NCBI GenBank assembly: GCA_946534455.1
Contig: CAMNCR010000033.1
Location: 1 to 5,494, forward strand
DNA: 5,494 bases
Reading direction: 5' to 3'
Source: an uncultured Clostridia bacterium
GTDB lineage: Bacteria > Bacillota > Clostridia > Christensenellales > Aristaeellaceae
The translations under genes were made by a program, and so were the position numbers. The notes below the pieces were generated by a model, which worked only from the letters and a program-made list of their open reading frames with translations, did no database searches and was not told the origin of the DNA. This document shows, piece by piece, positions 1-5,494 of the stretch. The number at the start of each line of letters is the position of its first letter. Positions within the stretch are counted from its first letter, which is position 1.

Positions 1-638
1 TCGTCCGCCTTGAACATGGCCGCGGGCCGCCGGTATCCGCGGCGAAGCAGCTCCTGCGCCGCCTGGCGGCCTCCGCCGAAATCGTCCATCGCGACCCGCG
101 GAATCGACGGCAGCTCGCGATAATATCCGTTGAGAAAAACCACGGGAATGTTCCGCTCCGCGAAGCGGCGGTAGCAGTCCGCGTTCGGCGTTTTCTCCCC
201 CGTGCGGCAGCCCTCGGCGATCAGCCCGTCGATCTGCCCCTCCATCATCCGCTCCAGCAGCGCCCGCTCCACGGCGGGATCGTTCCGCGTCGCGCTCAGC
301 GTCATCACGGCGCCGCGCTCGCTGATCACCCGCTCGATGCCGCTGATGATCTCCGGGGAGATATAGTCCGTAATATAGCCCGTCAGCACGCAGATCCGAG
401 GCAGCCCCTGCCGGCGCCGGGGTCCGTGGCGCACATAGGTGCCGCTGCCCCGTCTGCGCTCCACCAGGCCGTCGTCCTCCAGCAGCGCGATGGCCTGCCG
501 GATCGTCTGCCGGCTGACCTGAAAGCGCATGCGCAGAATCTCCTCCGTGCACAGGGTATCTCCGTCCCGGAAGGAACCCTCCACAATTTCGCGCCGCAGC
601 GAATCCGCCACCTGCAGGTACTTGGGTTTCTCTGCCAT
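1..638 (-). CDS. araR: AraR-like transcriptional repressor (GntR winged helix + LacI-type sensor), C-terminus cut off by window edge
   Basis: This is a DNA-binding repressor of the hybrid class typified by Bacillus subtilis AraR, which represses arabinose and pentose utilisation genes and is released by the sugar. The window holds 212 codons from the ATG at 638-636. Residues 1-70 form a GntR-type winged helix: PKYLQVADSLRREI, then TEEILRMRFQVSRQTIRQAI (the recognition helix region, close to AraR's TENELMQQFGVSRHTIRKAI as I recall it), then the wing GSGTYV. From about residue 80 a LacI/GalR-type periplasmic-binding-like fold begins. Its stretches YITDYISPEIISGIE, IDGLIAE, TPNADCY, AMDDFGGG and MFKAD resemble AraR's equivalents. 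About 150 further residues are expected beyond position 1. The start is supported by a strong Shine-Dalgarno sequence (649-657) and a promoter just upstream. Family membership is confident. The effector (L-arabinose) is inferred from similarity, and another pentose or oligosaccharide is possible. Confidence 0.85.
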   Translation of the reverse strand, partial: MAEKPKYLQVADSLRREIVEGSFRDGDTLCTEEILRMRFQVSRQTIRQAIALLEDDGLVERRRGSGTYVRHGPRRRQGLPRICVLTGYITDYISPEIISGIERVISERGAVMTLSATRNDPAVERALLERMMEGQIDGLIAEGCRTGEKTPNADCYRRFAERNIPVVFLNGYYRELPSIPRVAMDDFGGGRQAAQELLRRGYRRPAAMFKAD

Positions 639-648
639 ACGCTTCACG

Positions 649-657
649 CTCCTTTCC
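649..657 (-). promoter_or_regulatory. Ribosome binding site of the AraR-like gene
   Basis: On the minus strand this reads GGAAAGGAG, followed by a 10-nt spacer and the ATG at 638. It is a good Shine-Dalgarno match at a usable distance and fixes the start of the regulator. Confidence 0.8.
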
Positions 658-673
658 GAGGCAGGTTGTGCCT

Positions 674-702
674 ATTCTATCAGACAAACCCTGTTTTTTC
701 AA
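674..702 (-). promoter_or_regulatory. Sigma-A-type promoter of the AraR-like gene, overlapping the addA stop codon
   Basis: On the minus strand TTGAAA (702-697) is a 5/6 match to the -35 consensus. It is followed by exactly 17 nt and then TAGAAT (679-674), a 5/6 match to the -10 consensus. A TG one base upstream of the -10 hexamer forms an extended -10 element. The -35 box contains the addA stop codon TGA (701-699), so the promoter starts inside addA. Transcription would begin near 667, giving a leader of about 29 nt that carries the ribosome binding site. This AT-rich patch stands out in otherwise GC-rich DNA. The promoter is predicted from sequence only. Confidence 0.75.
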
Positions 703-3700
703 TATGCGGGCTGAATTGTACGCACAAGTTCTGATACATCCACCGGCATCACCGGATAGACGCGTGTATCCCGCAGCGCCACCAGCCACATTTCCTTCAC
801 GCGCTCTCCGGTGATCCGCTCCACCGCGGTCCGGTACCAGTTCATCTGCAGCGCGTGCCTGGGCACAAAGGTTTCCTGCCGGGTATCCCGATCCGTCTTG
901 TAATCCAGCAGCACCCATCCGTCCGCTTCCCGGAAGGCCGCGTCGATGATGCCCTGCACCAGGGTGGGCTGATCCGGGGACAGCCGCAGGGTGAAGGGCC
1001 ATTCCCGGTATACCCCCTCCGCGGCGATCAGGCGCTGTCCCAGCGGCGAGCGCAGGAAGGCGGCCGTCTGGGCCAGGCGGATGCGTCCCGCCTCCTCCCG
1101 GGTCATGATTTTTTCCCGGAGCAGGCTGTCCAGCTGGGCCCGCAGCTCTCCCTCCGGATCCGTCTCTCCCCGCAGGCGCTCCAGGTCGATCAGCCGCAGA
1201 AACCGGTGCGCCGCGGTGCCGATCTCGGCCGGCGCCGGCTTTTCCTCCTCCAGGAACGCCGGCCGGCGGGGCAGCTCGCCCAGGCGGAAGGTGGAAATCA
1301 CCGTTTCCGGCTGCCGCTTGGTCTCCACCGTTTCCTCCTCCTCCGGCAGCTGATCCTCCATCGTGCGCACCAGCGTGGTCACGCTGGTCTTCAGCGGGGC
1401 CCGTCTGCGCGCCTCCGGCGTCCACAGGCCCTCCGGCGGGGCGTCCGGCGCCTGCGCCAGCACCTCCCGCAGCAGGGCTTCAAAGCGGTCTGCCCGCTTC
1501 TCCTCCATTTCTCCGACCCGGCCGGGCGCCCGCAGGGACAGCGTCCAGTCCCCGGCCCGCCGCGTCTCCCCCGCCTCCGGCTGTCCCGTCCGGGCCAGCA
1601 CGGTGGGCATCAGCATATCCAGCATGGAGCGGGTGCTCCAGATGCGATGCAGCCGGCTGGGAGAGCGCCAGCGCTCCCAGTCCTTTTCCCCCGCCGCCCC
1701 CAGCAGAAACAGCCGGTTCTCCGCCCGGGTCATCGCCACGTACAGCAGCCGCGTGTCCTCCGCGATCGCGTTGCGGATGCTTCGCGCCTCGAAGGCCCGC
1801 CGGCCGTAGGTCTCCCGGCGGAGATGCGCCGGCCGGTCGATCATCGGCAGATACAGCCCCAGGGGCCTGCGGCCCCCCAGCTCCACCCGGAGGGGGCCCT
1901 CCGCCCTGCGCACGCGCAGGCTCTTATGCAGGTTCATCAGCAGCACGATCGGGAATTCCAGCCCCTTGGAGCCGTGCATCGTCATGATCCGGGCCACATC
2001 CTCCCCGGGGCTCAGGGCGGAGGGAGCGTCCTCGGATTTCCGGTCCGTGATCTGAATCCGGCGTACCTCCGACAGAAAATCGGGCAGGCGCACCGCGCCC
2101 CGCGCCGCCAGATCCAGGGCCTTCTGATACAGCGCGTCCAGATTCGCCTGGCGCAGGGCGCCGTCCGGATAGGCGCCCCGGGACGCGTAGAAGCCCGTTT
2201 CCCGCATCAGCCGCCAGATGAAGTCCGCCGCCGTCGTCTCCCGCGCCTCCTGCCGCCAGGCGCTCAGCCTTTCCCGTACGGCCCGGCAGCGCTGGTCGAT
2301 CAGCTTCTCTCCCCGGTCCGCGCAGAAGCGGAAGGCCTCCCAGAAGGCGCCGTCCCGCTTCTCCAGCCGGATGTCCGCCAGCTCCCCGTCCGAAAAGGAG
2401 AAGGGCAGATTCTTCAGCGCGCCGTAGAGCTCCACGTCCGTCTGCTCGTTCTCAATGACCGTCAGCAGATCCAGAAAGAACGCGATTTCCGGCAGCCCGA
2501 AAAAGGAGCTGGGCCCGTCATAGCAGACCGGCACGTGCAGCCGGCGGAAGCAGTCCACCATCCGGGGCGCGTCATTGCGCGCGCTGCGCAGCAGGATGGC
2601 CATGTCCCGGAAATGCGCGCCCTCCCGGACCAGGCCCAGCATGATTTCCGCCGCTTCCCTGCACTGCGCCTCCAGCAGATCCGCCGCCTCCGCCTCCTCC
2701 CCGGCTTCCTCCGCTTCCCCGGCCGGCTCAGGCGCCTCCGCTCCCTCTCCGTCCCGGCTGACCAGCCGGACCTCCACGGGCCCGAATTCGCCCTCCCGGT
2801 TCGCCCGGAGCGCATCCTCCGGCGCATAGGCCAGCTCCGTGACCTCCTCCGCCATGCACTCGGCGAACACCGCGTTGACGCAGTCGATCACCGCCCGGCA
2901 GGAGCGATAGTTGTCCCGGAAGAAAATGCGCCGCGTGTCCGCCTCCTCCGCGTCGCTGAAGGCCCGCCGTTTCCGGTCAAAGAGCTCGGGCTCCGCGTGG
3001 CGGAAGCGGTAGATGCTCTGCTTGATATCGCCCACCATGAACAGCGTATGCCCCTCCGCCCGGAAGGACTGAATAATCGCGTCCTGGATGGCGCTGATGT
3101 CCTGCGTCTCATCCACATAGATCTCGGTATAGCGCTCCAGCAGCTCCCGGCGGATGTTTTCATCCCGGAGCAGCCCGTAGGTCAGCTGCTCCATGTCCGC
3201 GAAATCCACCGCTGCCCGTTCCTGCTTGGCCTCCCGGTATTTTTCATCCGTGGCCCGCAGCAGCACCCGCAGCCCCCGCAGCTCCTGCAGGATGCGCGCG
3301 TGCAGCGCCGCCTGGTCCGGATCCTCCAGGGCCCGGAGCTCCTTCGCCGCCTTCTCAAACAGGCTCTGGGCGCCCTTCAGCCGCTTCCGGAGCTCCTTCA
3401 CCGCCTCGTAGACCTCCCGGGACTCCGGCGGGCAGCGGGTCACCCGCAGGCTGGCAAACCGCTCCTTCAGCGCCAGGAGAGATTCCGCCGTCGCCTCCTC
3501 CGGGCGCAGCGTCTCCAGCGCCGCCAGATCCTCCTCCAGCACCGGCACGCAGGCCTGCGGCAGCAGCGGATCCGCCAGCAGCGCGCGCTCCCGCTCCGCC
3601 AGCTCCTCCGCCTCCGTCAGATCCAGCCGCACCGCCTCCCGAACCTCCTGTGCCCAGGCCTCCCAGGGATGCTCCAGCAGCCCGTCCAGCCGTTCAAAGG

Positions 3701-4268
3701 GCTCCGGGATGCCCATCAGCGTATCGTGCAGCTTCCGCACCGCCGCCTGGGCCTCCTCCTGCCGCAGCGCCCGGAAAAGAATCCGGACCGCCTCCCGCTC
3801 CTCCCCGGAGGCCCCTCCCTCCGGCGAGAAAAGCTCCTCCACCGCGTCGATATAGGCCTGGGCAAACAGCTGATCCGGCAGATCCTCATCGATGGCCCGG
3901 ACCTCCGGGCTCACGCCCGCCGCGTCAAAATGCTCCCGGATGGTTCGCAGGCAGAAGGTGTGAATCGTGCTGATGGCCGCGCCGTCCAGGGCCTGCAGCG
4001 CGTGCCTGGCGCGCTCCGCCGTCCGGCCGTCCGCCGAGCCCGCGGCCCGGATCAGCTCCTCCTCCAGCTTCCGGTACATGTGGTCGGCCGCATCCCGGGT
4101 GAAGGTAATGACCAGATACTGATCCAGCGTCTTTTCCGTCGTCGTCAGCTCCTCGACGATTTTCCGGATCATGACGGTGGTCTTGCCGGAGCCCGCCGCG
4201 GCGGAAACCAGCAGGTTCTGATTCCGGGCATGAATGGCCCGCAGCTGGTCCTCGTTGAAGGTTGGCAT
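699..4268 (-). CDS. addA: AddA, ATP-dependent helicase/nuclease subunit A
   Basis: AddA is the helicase and 3'-strand nuclease subunit of AddAB, which resects double-strand breaks and loads RecA for recombinational repair in the cytoplasm. The gene is complete at 1189 residues, close to the roughly 1230 of B. subtilis AddA. UvrD/SF1A helicase motifs appear in order: Q motif (Gln8), Walker A AAAGSGKTT (23-31), Ia ITFTRDAADHMYRK (54-67), STIHTFC (100-106), Walker B VDETQD (385-390), III VGDIKQSIYRFRHA (412-425), IV FRDNYRS (450-456), V TMHGSKGLEFP (763-773) and VI LLYVAMTRAENRL (841-853). The C-terminal PD-(D/E)XK nuclease is intact: GTAAHRFL (His1021), GIID (Asp1109), LDYKTD (Asp1122, Lys1124) and QMNWY (1141-1145). 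A Glu/Ala-rich stretch at 506-535 looks like a flexible linker. The ATG at 4268 follows a strong AGGAGG site. The usual partner addB is not adjacent: upstream is an unrelated gene separated by a terminator. The final codons overlap regulatory DNA of the next gene. Confidence 0.97.
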   Translation of the reverse strand: MPTFNEDQLRAIHARNQNLLVSAAAGSGKTTVMIRKIVEELTTTEKTLDQYLVITFTRDAADHMYRKLEEELIRAAGSADGRTAERARHALQALDGAAISTIHTFCLRTIREHFDAAGVSPEVRAIDEDLPDQLFAQAYIDAVEELFSPEGGASGEEREAVRILFRALRQEEAQAAVRKLHDTLMGIPEPFERLDGLLEHPWEAWAQEVREAVRLDLTEAEELAERERALLADPLLPQACVPVLEEDLAALETLRPEEATAESLLALKERFASLRVTRCPPESREVYEAVKELRKRLKGAQSLFEKAAKELRALEDPDQAALHARILQELRGLRVLLRATDEKYREAKQERAAVDFADMEQLTYGLLRDENIRRELLERYTEIYVDETQDISAIQDAIIQSFRAEGHTLFMVGDIKQSIYRFRHAEPELFDRKRRAFSDAEEADTRRIFFRDNYRSCRAVIDCVNAVFAECMAEEVTELAYAPEDALRANREGEFGPVEVRLVSRDGEGAEAPEPAGEAEEAGEEAEAADLLEAQCREAAEIMLGLVREGAHFRDMAILLRSARNDAPRMVDCFRRLHVPVCYDGPSSFFGLPEIAFFLDLLTVIENEQTDVELYGALKNLPFSFSDGELADIRLEKRDGAFWEAFRFCADRGEKLIDQRCRAVRERLSAWRQEARETTAADFIWRLMRETGFYASRGAYPDGALRQANLDALYQKALDLAARGAVRLPDFLSEVRRIQITDRKSEDAPSALSPGEDVARIMTMHGSKGLEFPIVLLMNLHKSLRVRRAEGPLRVELGGRRPLGLYLPMIDRPAHLRRETYGRRAFEARSIRNAIAEDTRLLYVAMTRAENRLFLLGAAGEKDWERWRSPSRLHRIWSTRSMLDMLMPTVLARTGQPEAGETRRAGDWTLSLRAPGRVGEMEEKRADRFEALLREVLAQAPDAPPEGLWTPEARRRAPLKTSVTTLVRTMEDQLPEEEETVETKRQPETVISTFRLGELPRRPAFLEEEKPAPAEIGTAAHRFLRLIDLERLRGETDPEGELRAQLDSLLREKIMTREEAGRIRLAQTAAFLRSPLGQRLIAAEGVYREWPFTLRLSPDQPTLVQGIIDAAFREADGWVLLDYKTDRDTRQETFVPRHALQMNWYRTAVERITGERVKEMWLVALRDTRVYPVMPVDVSELVRTIQPAY
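714..729. promoter_or_regulatory. Candidate AraR operator (palindrome inside the addA 3' end)
   Basis: The plus strand reads AATTGTACGCACAAGT, a near-perfect palindrome centred between 721 and 722. Its core TTGTACGCACAA (716-727) differs at one base from TTGTACGTACAA, the core of the Bacillus AraR box as I recall it (ATTTGTACGTACAAAT; 13 of 16 positions match overall). It lies 11 bp upstream of the -35 box of the AraR-like gene and overlaps the addA codons for Glu-Leu-Val-Arg-Thr-Ile. The match to the box of the very family encoded next door suggests autoregulation. Binding is inferred. Confidence 0.6.
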
Positions 4269-4274
4269 ACCGTT

Positions 4275-4284
4275 CCTCCTCCCT
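4275..4284 (-). promoter_or_regulatory. Ribosome binding site of addA
   Basis: The minus strand reads AGGGAGGAGG, followed by 6 nt and the ATG at 4268. It contains the full AGGAGG core at a close-to-optimal distance and confirms the addA start. It lies only 6 nt past the T-tract of the preceding terminator. Confidence 0.85.
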
Positions 4285-4290
4285 GATGCG

Positions 4291-4322
4291 AAAAACGGAG
4301 CACCCCGCTGTGGGGGTGCTCC
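4291..4322 (-). terminator. Rho-independent terminator between the membrane-protein gene and addA
   Basis: On the minus strand GGAGCACCCC (4322-4313) pairs perfectly with GGGGTGCTCC (4306-4297) across a 6-nt loop. The stem is followed by G and then TTTTT (4295-4291). This is a classic intrinsic terminator, 17 nt past the stop codon of the upstream gene. There is no T-tract on the plus-strand side, so it acts in the minus direction only. Confidence 0.88.
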
Positions 4323-4339
4323 CGATGGGGTTCATGGAT

Positions 4340-5494
4340 TTATTTCCGGGCTCTCCGCCGCGGCGCGGCTTCCGCCTTTTCCGCCTTCTCCGCCTTCTCC
4401 GCCTTCTCCGCGGTTTCCGTCTTTTCCGCGGACGTCCCGCTGTCCGTCGGCTCCGCGGGGGCGCTTTCCGCCGCGGCCTCCGCCGTTTCGGGGGCAGCCT
4501 CGGCGTCGGCGGCCGGGGCCGCTTCCGCGCCGGAGGGCGCCTGCGCTTCTCCGGTCTCGGGGGTGTTGTACAGCCGCTTGAGGGTTTCCGCCATCAGCTC
4601 GCTGTCCTGCGCGGTGTTTTCCACCTGCTCGGACGCCTCGGGCGCCGGCGGCTCGTTCCGCTCATTGCCGGTGATCTCGTTGCGCTTGCGGCCTCTGGGC
4701 GGCTGGCTGTAGTCCCGGTAATTCGCGCCGTCCAGATGATCCATCGCCTTTCTGGACTGGCTGCGGCTCCGTCCCCGCCGGACCGCGCCGATCAGCAGCA
4801 GCACCAGCAGCACGCCCGTAATGCCCGCGAAGATCCACCGGGCCACGCCGGCGACGCTCTCCACCTGATCCAGCCACTCCGGCTCCCGCAGATCCTCCGG
4901 TACGGGCTGCGTGACCGGCGCCGGCGGCGTCACCAGCGGCGCCTCCGTGGGCACCGGCGTGGGCTCCGCGAAGGAAATCGGAATCGTATTGCTGGCAAAG
5001 CTCAGCGTCTGGCTCAGCTGATCCTTGCAGCTGGCCGTGAACTGGAAGGTGCCGGGCATGCTCACATCCATATCCCGCGCGAAGGAGCGGGTCGCTCCCG
5101 CGGGAATGCTGTCAAAGACATACACCGCGGTATTCACCGCGCGCACGGTGATGTTTTCCACATCCACCGCGCTGTCGTTCCGGACGGACACCGTGAAGCG
5201 AACCGTTCCCGGAATCCTGTGCACCACGTCCCGATCCGCCGAGGCCTCCACGTTCAGCACGATCTGCTGCGTCGGATCCGTCGCGATGATGTTCACCCGG
5301 CCGGTGGCGGTTTCCACCGGCTCGCCGGTTTCATTCACCGCCTGCACCGTGAACTGGAGATCCTGGGTTTCCGTGATGGTCAGTTCCTTTTCCAGGGTCA
5401 CGGTTTCTCCCTTGGGCACCTTTTCGCCGGAAAAGACCTCGCCCAGAATGGCGTCGGTCACCTTGACGTCGGTAAAGTCCACATTGCCGGAATT
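4340..5494 (-). CDS. Surface-anchored repeat protein with one C-terminal membrane helix (N-terminus beyond window)
   Basis: The function is not recognised. The frame is open to the window edge and 384 residues plus a stop are present. The GTG at 5482 could in principle start translation, but the preceding codons read NSGN into VDFTDVKVTD. This NTGN-V-x-L/F-T-x-V-x-V pattern is typical of the interior of DUF11/CARDB-like immunoglobulin-type repeats, so the protein almost certainly continues upstream. Numbering from 5494, residues 1-73 and about 78-175 form two such beta-rich repeats (the second contains VRFTVSVRNDSAVDVENITVRAVN). They are followed by a Pro/Thr-rich linker (about 176-203), a transmembrane helix at 220-238 (WIFAGITGVLLVLLLIGAV), and a basic stop-transfer segment (RRGRSRSQSRK). 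The positive-inside rule places the repeats outside and the last ~145 residues in the cytoplasm. That tail is disordered-looking, Ala/Glu-rich, has four KAE-type repeats, and ends RRRARK. There is no LPXTG signal. The gene ends at a strong terminator. A surface or cell-envelope role is inferred from architecture only. Confidence 0.8.
   Translation of the reverse strand, partial: NSGNVDFTDVKVTDAILGEVFSGEKVPKGETVTLEKELTITETQDLQFTVQAVNETGEPVETATGRVNIIATDPTQQIVLNVEASADRDVVHRIPGTVRFTVSVRNDSAVDVENITVRAVNTAVYVFDSIPAGATRSFARDMDVSMPGTFQFTASCKDQLSQTLSFASNTIPISFAEPTPVPTEAPLVTPPAPVTQPVPEDLREPEWLDQVESVAGVARWIFAGITGVLLVLLLIGAVRRGRSRSQSRKAMDHLDGANYRDYSQPPRGRKRNEITGNERNEPPAPEASEQVENTAQDSELMAETLKRLYNTPETGEAQAPSGAEAAPAADAEAAPETAEAAAESAPAEPTDSGTSAEKTETAEKAEKAEKAEKAEAAPRRRARK
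4371..4406. repeat. 9-bp tandem repeat encoding Glu-Lys-Ala units
   Basis: There are four consecutive 9-bp units of TCCGCCTTY on the plus strand (4371-4379, 4380-4388, 4389-4397, 4398-4406). The first has TTT and the other three are identical. Two degenerate units continue to 4424. The period is a multiple of three, so copy-number change by slippage would lengthen or shorten the KAE tail of the membrane protein without breaking its frame. Confidence 0.8.
4781..4837 (-). other. Transmembrane helix segment of the surface-anchored protein
   Basis: This stretch encodes 19 uninterrupted hydrophobic or small residues, WIFAGITGVLLVLLLIGAV. An Arg precedes it, and RRGRSRSQSRK follows immediately. 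It is the only membrane span in the visible part of the protein and sets its topology: repeats outside, charged tail inside. Confidence 0.85.

Noticed and set aside
426..734. Plus-strand frame of 102 codons opposite the AraR-like gene
   Set aside because: It overlaps the DNA-binding domain coding region and the promoter on the other strand, has no ribosome binding site, and has no recognisable protein features.
855..4286. Very long plus-strand open frame (1143 codons) opposite addA
   Set aside because: It is antisense to a gene with every AddA motif intact. Its translation is Arg/Leu/Pro/Gln-rich without recognisable domains. It is the open-frame shadow expected where a GC-rich gene has strong third-position bias.
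4291..4322. The inverted repeat as a protein-binding operator or riboswitch element
   Set aside because: The perfect GC stem, short loop and directly following T-tract are fully explained by intrinsic termination of the upstream gene. No aptamer-like structure surrounds it.
3925..4335. Minus-strand frame starting with ATG at 4335, spanning the terminator and overlapping the addA start, considered as a leader peptide or upstream gene
   Set aside because: No Shine-Dalgarno sequence precedes the ATG (the bases before it are the end of the membrane-protein gene). The frame runs through the terminator hairpin and then shadows addA out of frame.
4234..4581. Plus-strand Pro/Arg-rich frame opposite the KAE tail
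   Set aside because: It is a composition artefact of the Ala/Glu/Lys repeat read in antisense, and it runs across the terminator hairpin.
5480..5482. GTG at 5482 as the true start of the membrane-protein gene
   Set aside because: The frame stays open to the window edge and the residues before it (NSGN) complete a typical internal repeat motif. No ribosome binding site is visible. A partial gene is more likely.

Overview
The window comes from a GC-rich bacterium, most likely a high-GC member of the Clostridia/Bacillota. The evidence is an AddA-type (not RecB-type) recombination nuclease, an AraR-type GntR/LacI hybrid repressor as known from Bacillus and Clostridia, strong AGGAGG-like ribosome binding sites, and a sigma-A-type promoter. 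No finer taxonomic placement is possible from the sequence alone. All three recognisable genes lie on the minus strand, so the reading order is from high to low coordinates.

Layout in transcription order: (1) At 5494-4340 is the C-terminal part of a surface-anchored protein. It has two extracytoplasmic immunoglobulin-like/CARDB-like repeats, a proline-rich linker, one transmembrane helix, and a long charged cytoplasmic tail ending in a Lys-Ala-Glu repeat. Its N-terminus lies beyond the window. (2) A perfect 10-bp GC-rich hairpin with a T-tract (4322-4291) terminates that gene. (3) addA (4268-699) encodes a complete 1189-residue helicase-nuclease subunit with all the expected SF1 helicase motifs and an intact C-terminal nuclease site. 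Its partner addB is not next to it. (4) A well-formed promoter for the next gene overlaps the addA stop codon. An AraR-box-like palindrome lies just upstream of it, inside the last addA codons. (5) At 638-1 is the N-terminal 212 residues of an AraR-like repressor (GntR winged helix plus LacI-type sugar-sensing domain), cut by the window edge.

The three genes do not form an obvious functional pathway. addA serves double-strand break repair, the regulator probably controls pentose (L-arabinose type) use, and the membrane protein is of unknown function. The most informative observation is regulatory. A near-consensus AraR operator embedded in the 3' end of addA, next to a canonical promoter, suggests that the repressor gene is autoregulated from DNA that also codes for the AddA C-terminus. 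I saw no tRNA or rRNA gene, CRISPR array, insertion sequence or novel defence system. Apart from the two short intergenic gaps (639-698 and 4269-4339), the whole window is coding.
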